This document shows, piece by piece, positions 1 to 7,155 of a stretch of 8,792 nucleotides of DNA. The position numbers were made by a program, and so were the translations under genes. The notes below the pieces were generated by a model. The model was not told where the DNA came from and did no database searches. It worked only from the letters and a program-made list of their open reading frames with translations. The stretch's first letter is position 1, and each line of letters starts with the position of its first letter. Source of the stretch: Methylotenera_A sp036675645 (GTDB taxonomy: Bacteria; Pseudomonadota; Gammaproteobacteria; Burkholderiales; Methylophilaceae); contig JAKFEP010000124.1 in assembly GCA_036675645.1 (NCBI GenBank), positions 1 through 8,792 of the forward strand. Direction: 5' to 3'.

Positions 1-653
1 GGCATCACGCCTGCATCGTGGAACACCTTGGACACGGTGGTACTGCCGGTAAATGCAAAATCATAAGTAATCAAGGGGAAACTGGCGATTTTGGCCAGCG
101 TAATCGGGATGGCGGCAATCAACCGATGGCCTTTGGGAACCACCACACAGCGATTCCACTCATAACAAGGTAAACACAGCAAGCGATCATCCGAGCTGAT
201 TGCTTCAGTCGCAATGCCAATATCCGCCTCGCCATTTGCCACTTGCGCGGTCACCTGGCTTGGACTGCCTTGGTGAATATTCAGTTTAACGTGTGGATAC
301 ATCTCAATAAACTGTTTTACCGCAGCTGGCAATTTATAGCGCGCTTGCGTATGGGTGGTGGCAATCGTCAGCGTGCCGGTTTCCACCTTAGCAAACTCAT
401 CACCAACGCGTTTGATATTTTGCATTTCCAGCATGACGGTGGCAGCTAGCTTAACAATATGTCGGCCAGGCTCAGTGATGCCCGTCAGACGCTTGCCATT
501 GCGTTGGAATATTTGCAGTTTAAGCTCGTCCTCCAACATCTGGATTTGTTTGCTGACACCAGGCTGAGAGGTATGAAGCGCCTCTGCTGCTGCAGAAATA
601 CTCAGGCCTTGGCGCGCGACCTCATGGATATATTTCAGTTGATGAAGTTTCAT
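1..653 (-). CDS. cysB: CysB-type LysR transcriptional regulator, partial (C-terminus outside window)
   Basis: Reading the minus strand from ATG at 653-651 gives 217 complete codons plus two bases of a Pro codon before the window edge. CysB of E. coli is 324 residues, so about 105 C-terminal residues are missing. The protein opens MKLHQLKYIHEVARQG and has a LysR winged helix-turn-helix at about residues 18-40 (SAAAEALHTSQPGVSKQI). The sensor domain has the CysB signature ATTHTQARY (98-106) and HQGSP (127-131). Thr100, Thr102, Gln103, Thr149 and Thr202 occupy the same numbered positions as the ligand-contacting residues known from enterobacterial CysB. A ribosome site AAGAGG lies about 8 bases upstream of the start. 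By family knowledge it activates sulfate assimilation genes when O-acetylserine or N-acetylserine signals sulfur need, and often represses itself. It is divergent from the cys cluster it probably controls. The paralogue Cbl is an alternative, but the cys gene context favours CysB. Confidence 0.93.
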   Translation of the reverse strand, partial: MKLHQLKYIHEVARQGLSISAAAEALHTSQPGVSKQIQMLEDELKLQIFQRNGKRLTGITEPGRHIVKLAATVMLEMQNIKRVGDEFAKVETGTLTIATTHTQARYKLPAAVKQFIEMYPHVKLNIHQGSPSQVTAQVANGEADIGIATEAISSDDRLLCLPCYEWNRCVVVPKGHRLIAAIPITLAKIASFPLITYDFAFTGSTTVSKVFHDAGVM

Positions 654-685
654 CTAAAAAACCTCTTTACGCGATGTTATTCTTT

Positions 686-750
686 ATAACTAAATAATAT
701 ACCAAAATAAGAAATGGTTATTAAATAATTATATGAATTACTGATATATT
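686..750 (+). promoter_or_regulatory. Candidate CysB operator region and promoter of the TSUP gene
   Basis: The divergent intergenic region contains an inverted pair ATAAC (686-690) and GTTAT (717-721), and a direct repeat TAAATAAT at 691-698 and 722-729. The copies start 31 bases apart, close to three helical turns. A plus-strand -10-like TATATT lies at 745-750, 31 bases before the ATG. The sequence 17-18 bases upstream of it is a poor -35 that overlaps the second TAAATAAT copy. A weak -35 overlapped by repeats is typical of activator-dependent promoters. No binding site can be proved from sequence alone. Confidence 0.35.
696..724 (-). promoter_or_regulatory. Candidate cysB promoter with an embedded inverted repeat
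   Basis: On the minus strand TTAATA (724-719) and TATATT (701-696) are spaced by 17 bases, matching sigma-70 -35 and -10 boxes at 4/6 and 5/6 positions. The spacer is spanned by the inverted repeat ACCA-N10-TGGT (701-718). A LysR protein bound there would block polymerase, which fits the autorepression known for enteric CysB. This is inference from pattern only; the region is AT-rich, so chance matches are likely. Confidence 0.35.
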
Positions 751-780
751 ACGCGACTTAATCAAAGGATTACCCAACAA

Positions 781-1629
781 ATGGATTTTTTTTATTATAT
801 CTTTGCAGGTTTTGTCGTGGGCTTGCTGGTCGGCCTGACTGGTGTGGGCGGTGGTTCGCTAATGACGCCTATCTTGATGATATTTTTTAACGTGAAAGCC
901 ATTGTGGCAGTGGGCACTGATTTACTTTACGCATCGATCACTAAATCTGTTGGTATTTTCGCTCATGGCAAGCTTGGCAATATCGATTGGAAAATCGTGC
1001 GCCTGTTAGCTTTTGGCAGCATCCCTGCCGCTCTTGCGACGACTTTGTACTTGAGGCAGTCCGGTATCGCTTCAGAAGAAACGGTAGTCACCATTAAGTT
1101 TTGGCTGGGCCTCGCATTGCTGCTCACCTCGTTATCTGTGTTATTTCGCAATCAGCTGGCCAAATTGTCTAAAACTGGGCACTGGATTAACCCTAGCTAC
1201 ACGCCTACGCTTACTGTTGTTTTGGGCCTAATTTTAGGTTTTATGGTTACGCTAACCTCAGTGGGCGCGGGGGCATTAGGCGTTACCGCGCTATTGATTC
1301 TTTACCCAAAAGTGCCCATTACGCGCATTGTGGGCACCGATGTGGCACACGCTGTGCCACTGACACTAGTTGCGGGGTTGGGGCACGCCAGCCTAGGCAC
1401 GGTGGATTATCAACTGCTGGGCATTCTGCTCATTGGCTCTATACCGGGCATTTGGATAGGCAGCCACTTAAGCGCAAAAGTAGCCGAACATTGGGTGCGT
1501 ACTGTATTGGCACTTATTTTAGTGTATGTTGGTCAAAAATTAGCATTCCCGCAATTTAATCAATTGCTTGGGGTTTCTATACTATTGTTTTTGGTCGCTT
1601 ACAAACAGTTGGGTTTAAGGAAAACTTAG
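781..1629 (+). CDS. TSUP (TauE/SafE) family sulfur-anion membrane transporter
   Basis: This is a 282-residue, very hydrophobic inner-membrane protein with about 8 predicted membrane segments. It has the two-fold internal repeat of the TauE/SafE (TSUP) family. TGVGGGSL (20-27) is echoed by TSVGAGAL (159-166), VGTD (44-47) by VGTD (184-187), and GSIP (79-82) by GSIP (219-222). The last two pairs are exactly 140 residues apart. A ribosome site AAAGGA (764-769) sits 11 bases upstream of the ATG. TSUP proteins move sulfate, sulfite, sulfonates or sulfoacetate, in either direction. Lying first in a sulfate assimilation cluster and divergent from cysB, it is most simply a sulfate importer, as proposed for a cys-cluster TSUP protein in Corynebacterium. 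Export of excess toxic sulfite is the main alternative. The family call is firm; substrate and direction are inferred. Confidence 0.88.
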   Translation: MDFFYYIFAGFVVGLLVGLTGVGGGSLMTPILMIFFNVKAIVAVGTDLLYASITKSVGIFAHGKLGNIDWKIVRLLAFGSIPAALATTLYLRQSGIASEETVVTIKFWLGLALLLTSLSVLFRNQLAKLSKTGHWINPSYTPTLTVVLGLILGFMVTLTSVGAGALGVTALLILYPKVPITRIVGTDVAHAVPLTLVAGLGHASLGTVDYQLLGILLIGSIPGIWIGSHLSAKVAEHWVRTVLALILVYVGQKLAFPQFNQLLGVSILLFLVAYKQLGLRKT

Positions 1630-1655
1630 ATAGCTAGCAACCATAAAAAGCTTTT

Positions 1656-1684
1656 TTGGATTAAAGCGCTAAATATATTAAAAT
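1656..1684 (+). promoter_or_regulatory. Candidate promoter for the sulfite reductase gene
   Basis: TTGGAT (1656-1661) and TAAAAT (1679-1684) are 17 bases apart. The -10 matches the sigma-70 consensus at 5/6 and the -35 at only 3/6. The 92-base gap between the transporter and the reductase is large for this otherwise overlapping cluster, so a second, possibly CysB-dependent, start point is plausible. A short palindrome GTTAAC (1690-1695) lies just downstream. Pattern-based only. Confidence 0.28.
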
Positions 1685-1721
1685 AGCGGGTTAACTATAA
1701 AAAACTTGGTTCAAGGAAAAT

Positions 1722-3413
1722 ATGTACAAGTACGATGCAATAGATCAACAGATAGTCGACGAGCGCGTCGCGCAATACCGCGACCAAACACGACGCTATT
1801 TGGCTGGTGAACTCTCGGAAGATGAGTTCCGCCCATTGCGCCTGCAAAATGGCTTATATATTCAACGCCACGCACCCATGCTGCGTATCGCCGTGCCTTA
1901 TGGCATGCTATCTAGCAAACAGTTACGCAAGCTAGGCGATATCGCAAAAAAATATGATAAGGATTATGGCCACTTTTCAACCCGTCAAAACTTGCAACTT
2001 AACTGGCCAAAAGTAGAAGACACCCCTGATATATTGGCCGAGCTGGCTACCGTAGAGATGCATGCTATTCAAACTTCTGGCAATTGCATCCGCAACATTA
2101 CGACTGACCAGTTTGCCGGCATCGCCCCGGACGAGATTATTGACCCACGCGCAATGGCAGAAATTATGCGCCAATGGAGTACATTCCACCCGGAGTTTGC
2201 ACTACTTCCGCGCAAATTTAAGATTGCCGTTTCGGGCACCAAAGATGACCGCGCCATTGTGCAAGCACATGACATCGGCATGGAGTTTTACAAAGATTCT
2301 AGTGACAAATTGGCTATTAAAGTATGGGTGGGTGGAGGCTTGGGACGCACGCCGATATTGGGCTCTGTGATTCGCGAGCATTTAGAGTGGCAGCACGCCC
2401 TCACCTATTGTGAAGCGATTATCCGTGTGTACAACCTGCATGGTCGCCGTGACAATATTTATAAAGCGCGCATCAAGATTCTGGTAAAAGCACTGGGTAT
2501 TGAGGAGTTTAAACGCCAAGTAGAGGCAGAATGGGAGCACCTTAAAGATGCTCCAAACACCATTACTGAAGCCGAATTAGCACGTGTAAGCACGTATTTT
2601 GGTGTGTTTGATTATGCCAAACTGCCCGCACATGATGCCAGCTTTGATGCAGCTGTAGCCAGCAACCCTGCTTTTGCAGCTTGGGTTAAGCGCTGTACGC
2701 ATGCACACAAAATACCGGGTTATCGTGCCGTGACATTGTCGTTAAAACCGCATGGTAAAGCACCAGGCGATGCAACTTCTGCGCAAATGCACACAGTGGC
2801 AGATTTGGCTGAAGCTTATAGCTTTGGTGAGCTACGCGTGTCACATGAGCAAAATTTAATTCTGGCTGATGTGAAACTCAGCGATTTATTTGCGGTGTGG
2901 GAAAAAGCCCGCGCTAATGGATTAGCCACCCCGAATATCGGGCTCCTCACTGATATTATTTGCTGCCCAGGTGGTGATTTCTGCAGCTTGGCTAACGCCA
3001 AGAGCATTCCCATCGCTGAAGCGATTCAAATGCAATTCGATAACCTTGATTATTTGCATGACATTGGCGACATTGAACTGAACATTTCAGGTTGCATGAA
3101 CGCTTGTGGCCATCACCATGTGGGGCATATTGGCATTTTGGGCGTGGATAAAGACGGTTCAGAATGGTATCAAGTCTCTATTGGCGGCAAGCAAGGTAAC
3201 GATGCCAGCATTGGTACGGTAATCGGGCCATCATTCAGCGCAGAAGAAATGCCACAAGTGATACAAAAACTGATTGATGTATATGTAAAAGAGCGCACGC
3301 CGGAAGAGCGTTTTATCGACACGGTGCGCCGCTTGGGCATAGCCCCATTCAAGGCACATGTCTATGCTAAAGACGGGGCTAAAAATGCTGCTAAAGAAAG
3401 CGCTACAGCATGA
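1722..3413 (+). CDS. cysI: Assimilatory sulfite reductase, siroheme/[4Fe-4S] hemoprotein (nitrite/sulfite reductase family)
   Basis: The 563-residue protein catalyses six-electron reduction of sulfite to sulfide in the cytoplasm. It has the usual duplicated ferredoxin-like plus siroheme-binding halves. The cofactor cysteines are visible as C415-x5-C421 (CPGGDFC) and C458-x3-C462 (GCMNAC); the last is expected to bridge cluster and siroheme. Anion and siroheme-binding basic residues appear as STRQ (R88), CIRN (R124) and RKFK (R164, K165, K167), matching the Arg/Lys set of E. coli CysI. AAGGA (1713-1717) precedes the ATG by 4 bases. The stop overlaps the DUF934 start (ATGA). No cysJ flavoprotein is present, so the donor is not the enteric NADPH partner and a ferredoxin is likely. 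An assimilatory nitrite reductase is the alternative, but cysH/cysD/cysN downstream argue for sulfite. The Ala/Lys-rich last 14 residues look like a disordered tail. Confidence 0.93.
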   Translation: MYKYDAIDQQIVDERVAQYRDQTRRYLAGELSEDEFRPLRLQNGLYIQRHAPMLRIAVPYGMLSSKQLRKLGDIAKKYDKDYGHFSTRQNLQLNWPKVEDTPDILAELATVEMHAIQTSGNCIRNITTDQFAGIAPDEIIDPRAMAEIMRQWSTFHPEFALLPRKFKIAVSGTKDDRAIVQAHDIGMEFYKDSSDKLAIKVWVGGGLGRTPILGSVIREHLEWQHALTYCEAIIRVYNLHGRRDNIYKARIKILVKALGIEEFKRQVEAEWEHLKDAPNTITEAELARVSTYFGVFDYAKLPAHDASFDAAVASNPAFAAWVKRCTHAHKIPGYRAVTLSLKPHGKAPGDATSAQMHTVADLAEAYSFGELRVSHEQNLILADVKLSDLFAVWEKARANGLATPNIGLLTDIICCPGGDFCSLANAKSIPIAEAIQMQFDNLDYLHDIGDIELNISGCMNACGHHHVGHIGILGVDKDGSEWYQVSIGGKQGNDASIGTVIGPSFSAEEMPQVIQKLIDVYVKERTPEERFIDTVRRLGIAPFKAHVYAKDGAKNAAKESATA

Positions 3414-4027
3414 GCAACTTAATTAAACTAGAAAACGATACAGCCAACGTGGTAGAAAACGAGTGGCAATGTGTAGAACTGCCTGCCAGCGATGCAGCTG
3501 AACGTGTGCAGGCGGGTAAGGTGGTGCTGTTTAAGCTCACAGGTGAAAACTCAGTGACTGAGGCGCAAATCGCAAACACCGTCATACCAGCCACGGGCAA
3601 AGTGATTGTGCCATTAAGTGTTTACGCAGCCAATAAAGGCCCCCTTGCAGACCGTATGGCTGCTGGTTCTGTAGGCATATGGCTAGATACGCATGAAACG
3701 CTGGAAAGCCTGACTGCACAATTTGACGACATTAATAAATTGCCTATCATTGCTATCCATGTAGCGCGTTTTGCGGATGGCAGGATCTTCTCGCTTGGCA
3801 CCTTGCTGCGCACACGCTATGGCTACAAAAACGAACTGCGCGCGTTTGGTGACGTGCTTAGAGACCAACTGTTTTTCTTGAAACGCAGTGGATTTACCAG
3901 CTTTTTAATACGTGCAGATCGCAGCGCTACTGACGCCTTGGCTAGCTTAAAAGACTTTACAGTGCCCTACCAAGGCGCTGTCGATGAGCCCAAACCTGTG
4001 TTTCAACGTTACAACCGAACTGCATAA
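3410..4027 (+). CDS. DUF934 family protein, sulfite-reductase-associated, unknown role
   Basis: A 205-residue soluble protein of the DUF934 (COG3749) family. The family signature is in the C-terminal half, about residues 121-162: DGRIFSLGTLLRTRYGYK, then ELRAFGDVLRDQLFFLKRSGF. It ends in a conserved-looking tail around EPKPVFQRYNR (194-203). The N-terminal 60 residues look more variable. Its ATG overlaps the sulfite reductase stop (ATGA) and no good ribosome site is seen, so translation is probably coupled to it. Its own stop overlaps the cysH start (TAATG). The same cysI-DUF934 pairing occurs in other proteobacteria such as Pseudomonas, and databases sometimes label the family 'probably involved in sulfite reduction'. 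There are no cysteine clusters or nucleotide-binding loops, so it is unlikely to be a redox carrier itself. A chaperone, assembly or donor-docking role for the reductase is a guess. Confidence 0.9.
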   Translation: MSNLIKLENDTANVVENEWQCVELPASDAAERVQAGKVVLFKLTGENSVTEAQIANTVIPATGKVIVPLSVYAANKGPLADRMAAGSVGIWLDTHETLESLTAQFDDINKLPIIAIHVARFADGRIFSLGTLLRTRYGYKNELRAFGDVLRDQLFFLKRSGFTSFLIRADRSATDALASLKDFTVPYQGAVDEPKPVFQRYNRTA

Positions 4028-4812
4028 TGTCGGGCGAAGTCTCATTTTTAAAGTCCCTGTCGGACAACCAGGCCAGCAACCCAGCCACCAGCCCGCTGTT
4101 AACAGACACCTTAGTGGAAACTGTAAACAGCAAAGCAGCGCTGGCGCTTACTTTGCTGAAGGATGCAGCGGCTGAATTCAACTCGGCTGAGCTGGGTAAT
4201 ATCACCTTTGCCAACAGTTTTGGCGCAGAAGACATGGTGCTTACCGATATCATTCTTAAAAACAAGCTGCCCATTGGGATCTTCTCATTGGATACTGGCC
4301 GTTTGCCAACTGAAACTTATGATTTAATGGCGCTGGTTGAAGAAACCTACAAGACTAAGCTCAATATATATTTTCCACAGGCCAGTACTGTTGAATTTTA
4401 TGTTAAAAAAAATGGGATCAATGCTTTTTATGAAAGCATTCAGTTGAGAAAAGATTGCTGCCACATGCGCAAGGTGGAACCATTGCAACGCGCATTGAAA
4501 GGCAAGGCTGCCTGGATAACCGGTATGCGCGCTGCGCAAGCGACTACGAGGACCAGCTTACCTGTTCGCGAATTTGACGAAGGCAATCAGTTAGAGAAAT
4601 TTAACCCGCTATCGGATTGGACTGAGCAAGAAGTGTGGGCGTATATTCGACTACATAATGTGCCTTACAATGCCTTGCATGACCAGTTTTACCCGAGTAT
4701 TGGTTGTGCACCTTGCACCCGTGCCATTGCCGTGGGTGAAGATGTGCGCGCTGGCCGCTGGTGGTGGGAAGACCCAACCAGCAAAGAGTGCGGCTTACAT
4801 GTAAAGAAATAA
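4027..4812 (+). CDS. cysH: Adenylylsulfate (APS) reductase, [4Fe-4S], thioredoxin-dependent
   Basis: The 261-residue cytoplasmic enzyme of the CysH family reduces adenylylsulfate to sulfite plus AMP. The adenine-nucleotide loop is NSFGAEDMV, near residue 60. The two cysteine pairs that bind a [4Fe-4S] cluster are present, C144-C145 (KDCCHMRK) and C227-x2-C230 (GCAPC), as is the catalytic thiol C255 in KECGLH. These pairs mark the APS-type enzyme; the E. coli PAPS enzyme lacks them. K149 and the pair R241/R244 before WWWED correspond to active-site basic residues in the Pseudomonas APS reductase. One oddity is ITGMRAAQ (164-171), where relatives usually have two adjacent arginines; the second is Ala169. 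The first 35 residues are low-similarity. The ATG shares one base with the DUF934 stop (TAATG) and lacks a clear ribosome site, suggesting coupling. No APS kinase gene is in the window, consistent with direct use of APS. Confidence 0.94.
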   Translation: MSGEVSFLKSLSDNQASNPATSPLLTDTLVETVNSKAALALTLLKDAAAEFNSAELGNITFANSFGAEDMVLTDIILKNKLPIGIFSLDTGRLPTETYDLMALVEETYKTKLNIYFPQASTVEFYVKKNGINAFYESIQLRKDCCHMRKVEPLQRALKGKAAWITGMRAAQATTRTSLPVREFDEGNQLEKFNPLSDWTEQEVWAYIRLHNVPYNALHDQFYPSIGCAPCTRAIAVGEDVRAGRWWWEDPTSKECGLHVKK

Positions 4813-4865
4813 GCTAAGAAGTGACTTTTAGAATTTAATTTACCTATATCAAAGCAGTACAACAA

Positions 4866-5807
4866 ATGACAACAAAGCAAATGAAGCACCAACCCCTTTC
4901 ACACCTCGATTGGCTAGAAGCTGAAGCCATCCACATCCTGCGTGAAGTAGCAGGCCAATGCAGCAATCCTGTATTGCTGTTTTCTGGCGGTAAGGATTCA
5001 CTCTGCATTTTACGCTTGGCAGAAAAAGCTTTCCGCCCTGGCCGCTTCCCCTTCCCGCTCATGCATATTGATACAGGCCACAACTATCAAGAAGTGGTCG
5101 ATTTTCGTGATCAACGCGCCGCTGAATTAGGCGAGCGCTTGATTGTGCGCAGTGTGGAGGATTCGATGAAGCGCGGTACGGTGGTATTGAAATCCCCTGA
5201 TGAACCACGCAATAAACACCAATCTGTTACGCTGCTTGAGGCCATTGAAGAACATGGTTTTGATTGCTGTATTGGTGGTGCACGCCGTGATGAAGAAAAA
5301 GCCCGCGCTAAAGAGCGCATCATGAGCTTTCGTGACGAATTTGGTCAATGGGATCCGAAAAATCAACGCCCAGAACTATGGAATTTGTACAATGCACGTA
5401 GTCACAAAGGTGAAAATATTCGTGCCTTTCCAATATCTAACTGGACTGAAATGGACGTGTGGCAATACATTGAACGCGAAAAATTGGAATTACCTAGTAT
5501 TTATTTTGCACATCAACGCGATGTGGTGATGCGGGGTGGAGCAATTGTGCCAATCAATGTGCCTCTGATGAATGGAGAGGTGATTATGCAACCCAAAAAT
5601 GGCGAAGAAGTCATTAATATGCAAGTACGCTTTAGAACGGTAGGCGATATTACCTGTACCGCACCGGTAATTTCAGATGCGGATAACGTAAGTAAAATTG
5701 TGCTAGAAACTGCTACCACTACGATTACTGAGCGTGGCGCTACGCGCTTGGATGACCAAACCTCTGACGCTTCAATGGAACAACGCAAGAAAGAGGGTTA
5801 TTTCTAA
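4866..5807 (+). CDS. cysD: Sulfate adenylyltransferase (ATP sulfurylase) small subunit
   Basis: This subunit carries the adenylyl-transfer active site that makes APS and pyrophosphate from ATP and sulfate, working with the GTPase CysN. The PP-loop SGGKDS is at residues 40-45. Conserved blocks include GGARRDEEKARAKER and FPISNWTEMDVWQYI, and the protein ends KKEGYF as CysD proteins do. It is 313 residues against 302 in E. coli. The start is uncertain: ATG at 4866 gives the longer form, but ATG at 4881 (MKHQPLSHLDWLEAE) aligns residue for residue with the E. coli N-terminus. Neither has a good ribosome site. A 53-base gap after cysH holds no convincing promoter or terminator, so it is probably in the same transcript. 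The stop shares one base with the cysN ATG (TAATG). Confidence 0.95.
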   Translation: MTTKQMKHQPLSHLDWLEAEAIHILREVAGQCSNPVLLFSGGKDSLCILRLAEKAFRPGRFPFPLMHIDTGHNYQEVVDFRDQRAAELGERLIVRSVEDSMKRGTVVLKSPDEPRNKHQSVTLLEAIEEHGFDCCIGGARRDEEKARAKERIMSFRDEFGQWDPKNQRPELWNLYNARSHKGENIRAFPISNWTEMDVWQYIEREKLELPSIYFAHQRDVVMRGGAIVPINVPLMNGEVIMQPKNGEEVINMQVRFRTVGDITCTAPVISDADNVSKIVLETATTTITERGATRLDDQTSDASMEQRKKEGYF

Positions 5808-7090
5808 TGAGCAACACCAATACACAACACAACGACTCACTGCTCCGCTTTATGACTTGCGGTAGCGTCGACGATGGCAAGAGCACGCTTATCGGTCGTT
5901 TATTATTTGATACTAAAACGATTTTAGCTGACACGCTGACACAAATTTCGAACACGTCGAAAAAACGCGGCATGGAAGCTGTTGACTTATCGCTGCTGAC
6001 CGATGGTTTGCAAGCGGAACGCGAGCAAGGTATTACTATTGATGTCGCCTATCGTTACTTCTCGACAGGCACGCGCAAGTACATCATTGCGGATGCGCCT
6101 GGGCACGAACAATACACACGCAACATGGTGACCGCAGCATCCACTGCCAACTTAGCCATTATCTTAATTGATGCGCGCCGTGGCGTATTGACACAAACCC
6201 GTCGCCATAGCTATTTAGCGCATCTAGTGGGCATTCAGCACATCGTGGTGGCTGTCAATAAAATGGATTTGGTGAATTATGACCACGCTATTTACGACAA
6301 AATTTGTGCCGATTATTTAGCATTTGCCAATGAAATCGGCTTTGCACAAGCACGTGATATTCGCTTTATTCCGATGTCTGCGCTCAATGGCGACATGCTG
6401 GTTGATCGTTTAGACGCCATGCCTTGGTACAGCGGGAAAACGCTGTTAGAGATGTTAGAAGCCGCACCTGCCGCCGATGTGGAAGTTTGTGCAGAATTCC
6501 GTTTCCCCGTACAGTTTGTTTGCCGCCCGCATGCCAGTGCCGACGCTGACTTGCACGATTTCAGGGGCTTCATGGGACGCGTTGAAAGTGGCGACATTGC
6601 TGTAGGCGATGCTGTCACTGTGCTGCCGAACGGTTATCAATCAAAAGTAAAAGCCATTCAAATTGGTGACGAGCAACTGCAAAGCGCACAAACCGAACAA
6701 AGTGTGACGATATTGTTAGAAGATGAAATTGACACCTCACGCGGCGACATGATTGTGAAATCAACTAGCCAGATTGCCCCGGTTAAACAGATAGAAGCGC
6801 ATGTATGCTGGCTTTCAGAGACTCCGCTATCGCCTGCCCGTACTTATGTGATTCGCCATACCACACGTGAGAGTAAGGCCAAAGTTGGCAATATTCAATA
6901 TAAAATCGATGTGAATACCTTAGAACAACAGGCGTCTACCGATTTAAAAATGAATGATATCGCGCGCATTTCGTTTAAGCTGGCGCAGCCGTTAATGGTA
7001 GACAGCTATAGCAAAAACCGTGCGACTGGGGCGTTTATTGTGATTGACGAAACCACCAACAACACGGTTGGCGCGGGCATGATTATATAA
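5807..7090 (+). CDS. cysN: Sulfate adenylyltransferase large subunit, GTPase
   Basis: A translation-factor-like GTPase of 427 residues whose GTP hydrolysis drives APS formation by CysD. The G motifs are clear: P-loop GSVDDGKS (19-26), DAPGH (96-100), NKMD (151-154) and SALNGD near residue 190. EF-Tu-like beta-barrel domains II and III follow, from about residue 225 to the end. It is shorter than E. coli CysN (475 residues) and stops after domain III. There is therefore no C-terminal APS kinase (CysC) fusion of the CysNC type, which agrees with a cluster that reduces APS directly. The ATG overlaps the cysD stop (TAATG), and a purine-rich AGAGGG (5792-5797) lies 9 bases upstream, ensuring coupled production of the two subunits. 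Confidence 0.95.
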   Translation: MSNTNTQHNDSLLRFMTCGSVDDGKSTLIGRLLFDTKTILADTLTQISNTSKKRGMEAVDLSLLTDGLQAEREQGITIDVAYRYFSTGTRKYIIADAPGHEQYTRNMVTAASTANLAIILIDARRGVLTQTRRHSYLAHLVGIQHIVVAVNKMDLVNYDHAIYDKICADYLAFANEIGFAQARDIRFIPMSALNGDMLVDRLDAMPWYSGKTLLEMLEAAPAADVEVCAEFRFPVQFVCRPHASADADLHDFRGFMGRVESGDIAVGDAVTVLPNGYQSKVKAIQIGDEQLQSAQTEQSVTILLEDEIDTSRGDMIVKSTSQIAPVKQIEAHVCWLSETPLSPARTYVIRHTTRESKAKVGNIQYKIDVNTLEQQASTDLKMNDIARISFKLAQPLMVDSYSKNRATGAFIVIDETTNNTVGAGMII

Positions 7091-7143
7091 ATTCATGGTT
7101 GTATAAATTAAAGAATAGATTAGAATTTAAATAGATTGAGATT

Positions 7144-7148
7144 GAGGA
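7144..7148 (+). promoter_or_regulatory. Ribosome binding site of the ferredoxin gene
   Basis: GAGGA lies 7 bases before the ATG at 7156, giving this gene the best-placed ribosome site in the cluster. It sits at the end of a tandem ATTGAG duplication (7135-7140 and 7141-7146); only the second copy is followed by the GA that completes GAGGA. Confidence 0.7.
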
Positions 7149-7155
7149 AATAAAA

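Noticed and set aside
243..689. Several plus-strand open frames of 60-76 codons at 243-449, 355-567 and 459-689
   Set aside because: They lie antisense to the clearly recognisable minus-strand CysB reading frame and have no family resemblance.
1645..1657. AAAAAGCTTTTTT after the TSUP gene as a terminator
   Set aside because: It is a palindrome without room for a loop and has no GC-rich stem, so it cannot form a normal intrinsic terminator.
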